DNA of 64,000 nt, taken from the NCBI RefSeq assembly GCF_902859825.1, contig NZ_CADIKB010000001.1, forward strand, positions 1 to 64,000. The letters run 5' to 3'. The number at the start of each line of letters is the position of its first letter. Position 1 is the stretch's first letter. Shown one piece after another: positions 62,150 to 64,000 of this stretch. The translations under genes were made by a program, and so were the position numbers. Under the pieces are notes generated by a model that searched no databases, was not told where the DNA came from, and was given only the letters and a program-made list of their open reading frames with translations. This DNA comes from Paraburkholderia phenoliruptrix. GTDB lineage: Bacteria > Pseudomonadota > Gammaproteobacteria > Burkholderiales > Burkholderiaceae.

Positions 62150-62774
62150 AACGGCATCCCTCTTTCCCAACTGGCGCGCATGTTCGAGCCGTATGTTCAG
62201 CTCGCCCCGCCGGACGGTCGTGGGCAGTCGGGATTGGGCATCGGTCTTTCCGTTGTCGAAAATCTGGTCCAGATGCACGGTGGTCATGTTACAGCCGCGA
62301 GCAATGGAATGGGACATGGATCTCAGTTCACCGTGTCTTTGCCGGCAACCGAAGCTCCTGCCAAAGTGGCAGGAGCGGCGATCGAAGTACCTGTACAGCT
62401 GCCAGGAAGAATGCGGGTCCTGGTCGTCGACGACAATCGGGATGCGGCCGAATCGCTCGCGATGGTCCTGGAGGGGTGCGAAGTCCGATGCGCGTTTGAC
62501 GCGGAGAGTGCACGGGCGATCGCCCAGAGTTTCTGCGCTGACGCCCTCATCCTTGATATTGGGTTGACCGGGATCGGTGGATATGAGCTGGGCCGCCAAT
62601 TACGTTCATTGCCAGGAACAGCCGGCGCGATTTTCGTGACGCTTAGCGGTTTGGAGCTCCCGAAGACATTTTGCGGTCACGTGAAGCGGCTTCGTACAGC
62701 ACTTCGTGAAACCGGTCCGGCCCGAAATTCTGATCGATTTTCTGCGCAACGTCACAGCAAAGGCGACAGATTGA
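62150..62774 (+). pseudogene. Hybrid sensor kinase/response regulator remnant with frameshifts
   Basis: The remnant begins in the second half of a kinase ATPase domain: IPLSQLARMFEPYVQLAPPD, GQSGLGIGLSVVENLVQMHG, and GHGSQFTVSLP. A receiver domain follows (RVLVVDDNRDAAESLAMVLE, ADALILDIGLTGIGGYELGR, IFVTLSG). After that the coding frame is lost twice: FGAPEDILRSREA is in one frame and GFVQHFVKPVRPEILIDFLR in another, ending at TGA 62772-62774. The N-terminal sensory, histidine and half of the ATPase parts are gone. It is non-functional. Confidence 0.8.
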
Positions 62775-62997
62775 CGAGTGGTATGGAGCCGAAACTGACA
62801 TGCAGACGTCGCGGCGCAAGGCGCTGACACCTCAGGACGCCGACCTGCGTTGTCAGGCTATCTGATCGCGGGTCGGCGAGAAACCGCTTGTGCGGTCGCA
62901 GCTCGTTCTTGGCTGACGACACCCCTCTCATGAACGGGCGGCATTCTGCCAGTGTCTGCAAATGGCCGACACGACAGTGAAGCTGACCCGTGCGATC

Positions 62998-63984
62998 TCA
63001 CGCGAGGTTCACCACGACTTTCCCGCGTGCGGTGGCGTTGGTGATGGCATCGTAGGCGAGTTCGGCGGATCGCAGGTCGAACCGGCGGGGATCGAGATTC
63101 GGCGTGAGCTTGCCGGCTTCGATCAACCGTGTTGCCTCGCGCAGCATCGCTCCGTGATGCGCGCGATGCATGCCCGTCAGAAGCGGATAGAGGGTGAAGA
63201 CGCCTGAGTACGTCGCTTCTCGAAACGACAGGGGAGCCAGCGCATGCGTCCCCCAGCCCAACGCGCTGACTACATGGCCAAAATGCTTGACTGCCGCAAA
63301 TGACGCATCGAGCGAAGGGCCGCCGACCGTGTCGACCACGACGTCGAAGCCTGTGTCCTGCGTCAACGAAGCAACATACTGCTCGACCGGTTGCGACCGG
63401 TAGTCGATGGGCGTAGCGCCCAGTCGCGTAATGAGATCGTGGTCGCGTGAGCTCGCTGTTGCAAAGACATGGGCGCCGAGTGCGCGCGCCAGTTGCACCG
63501 AGACGTGCCCGACACCGCCTGCTCCGCCTTGCACCAGTACCGTTTGGCCCGCTTGCAGATGGGCCCGGTTGACAATGCCGGAATAGGACGTGATGAACGC
63601 TAGGGGCAGCGCCGCGGATTCACGCATCGACAGGTTGGCCGGCTTGATCGCAAGCAGGTCGGCATCGACCGCCGCATACTGGGCGAGCGAGCCCTGAATG
63701 CCACCAACGCCGCCCGTCATCCCGTAGACCTCGTCGCCGACATTGAAAGCGGTCACGCCCGGCCCGACGGCATCCACCACGCCAGCCATATCAATGCCGA
63801 GCACCAGTGGGAGCGGTTGCTTCGCATGCGCTGCGCTGCCCGCGCGGATCTTGGTGTCTAGCGGATTGAGACCGCTTGCGGCAATGCGCACGCGCACCTG
63901 GCCGTGTGCAGGTTCGGGCATCGGTACTTCGGTCAATTCGAGCGGGCCGTTGTAGCGGCTGAGGACGAGCGCCTGCATGGTCAT
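62998..63984 (-). CDS. Quinone-oxidoreductase-like medium-chain dehydrogenase
   Basis: A 328-residue zinc-free MDR protein. The N-terminal catalytic domain has LVLSRYNGPLELTEVPMPEP and RVRIAASGLNPLDTKIRAGS (typical for quinone oxidoreductases, lacking the zinc-binding cysteines of alcohol dehydrogenases). The Rossmann motif is VLVQGGAGGVGHVSVQLARA (about 148-167). The enzyme probably reduces quinones or enones with NADPH. The first Met pair allows 63984 or 63978 as start. The start is near the window edge, so its upstream neighbours are unknown. Confidence 0.9.
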   Translation of the reverse strand: MTMQALVLSRYNGPLELTEVPMPEPAHGQVRVRIAASGLNPLDTKIRAGSAAHAKQPLPLVLGIDMAGVVDAVGPGVTAFNVGDEVYGMTGGVGGIQGSLAQYAAVDADLLAIKPANLSMRESAALPLAFITSYSGIVNRAHLQAGQTVLVQGGAGGVGHVSVQLARALGAHVFATASSRDHDLITRLGATPIDYRSQPVEQYVASLTQDTGFDVVVDTVGGPSLDASFAAVKHFGHVVSALGWGTHALAPLSFREATYSGVFTLYPLLTGMHRAHHGAMLREATRLIEAGKLTPNLDPRRFDLRSAELAYDAITNATARGKVVVNLA

Positions 63985-64000
63985 GGTGGGTTCCTATCAG

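Noticed and set aside
1..64000. tRNA, rRNA, prophage or conjugation genes
   Set aside because: I looked for typical motifs and found none that could be supported by eye.

Overview
The window looks like part of a secondary replicon or accessory chromosomal region of a Burkholderiaceae bacterium, most likely Paraburkholderia or Caballeronia. This is inferred from the high GC content, the strong G/C third-position bias, the abundance of LysR regulators, and gene combinations typical of that family (ProU-type betaine transport, Rieske demethylases, Tad pili, DHC/SHP cytochromes). No rRNA, tRNA or CRISPR array was found.

Layout. (1) 0-3.6 kb: the end of a sensor kinase, then a gene-poor stretch, a 5'-truncated pqiB and an intact pqiC. 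(2) 3.6-5.3 kb: a tautomerase/cupin pair divergent from a LysR gene. (3) 5.9-21.6 kb: a long block on one strand. It encodes a betaine ABC transporter (proVWX), serine hydroxymethyltransferase, a DapA-family lyase, an FAD amine oxidase, an aldehyde dehydrogenase, a P5C-reductase-like enzyme, two LysR regulators with a cupin between them, a GbcAB-like Rieske oxygenase and reductase, and an M24-fold protein with a full DddP-like metal/catalytic residue pattern. Together these suggest uptake and catabolism of an onium compound (a betaine, possibly a cyclic imino-acid betaine or DMSP). The Rieske pair would demethylate it, the oxidase, lyase and dehydrogenase would process the carbon skeleton, and SHMT would absorb one-carbon units or glycine. 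(4) 21.6-23.6 kb: IS debris. (5) 23.6-34.2 kb: a complete, tightly overlapped Tad/Flp pilus operon (flp to tadG). (6) 34.2-38.8 kb: a degraded zone with an Nramp fragment, a dead sensor kinase, cytochrome b561 and a PAP2 phosphatase.

(7) 38.8-53.84 kb: a metal, redox and stress island. It holds dmeRF-type Co/Ni efflux with its operator, an SHP-DHC-cytochrome b operon with a two-component system, secreted proteins, a second CDF transporter, a VTT-domain protein, a P-type ATPase, a tandem UspA protein and a membrane protein. Six FNR/ANR-type palindromes (TTGAY-N4-RTCAA) lie in its promoter regions, two of them with a well-placed -10 hexamer, so much of the island is probably induced by low oxygen. 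It ends with a 16-copy 7-bp satellite and an ABC ATPase lacking its permease, fused abruptly to a truncated pxpC. (8) 53.84-62.05 kb: a metabolic block with the remains of a 5-oxoprolinase-type set (pxpC fragment, a BCCP-like protein without the biotinylated lysine, pxpA), two SDR dehydrogenases, a 2-hydroxyacid dehydrogenase and a complete polar amino-acid ABC transporter. (9) 62.1-64 kb: a frameshifted hybrid kinase remnant and a medium-chain oxidoreductase.

Overall the window is a patchwork. Intact operons are separated by junctions where genes are truncated (1.37 kb, 53.84 kb) or decayed (22-23, 34.3, 38.2 and 62.2 kb).
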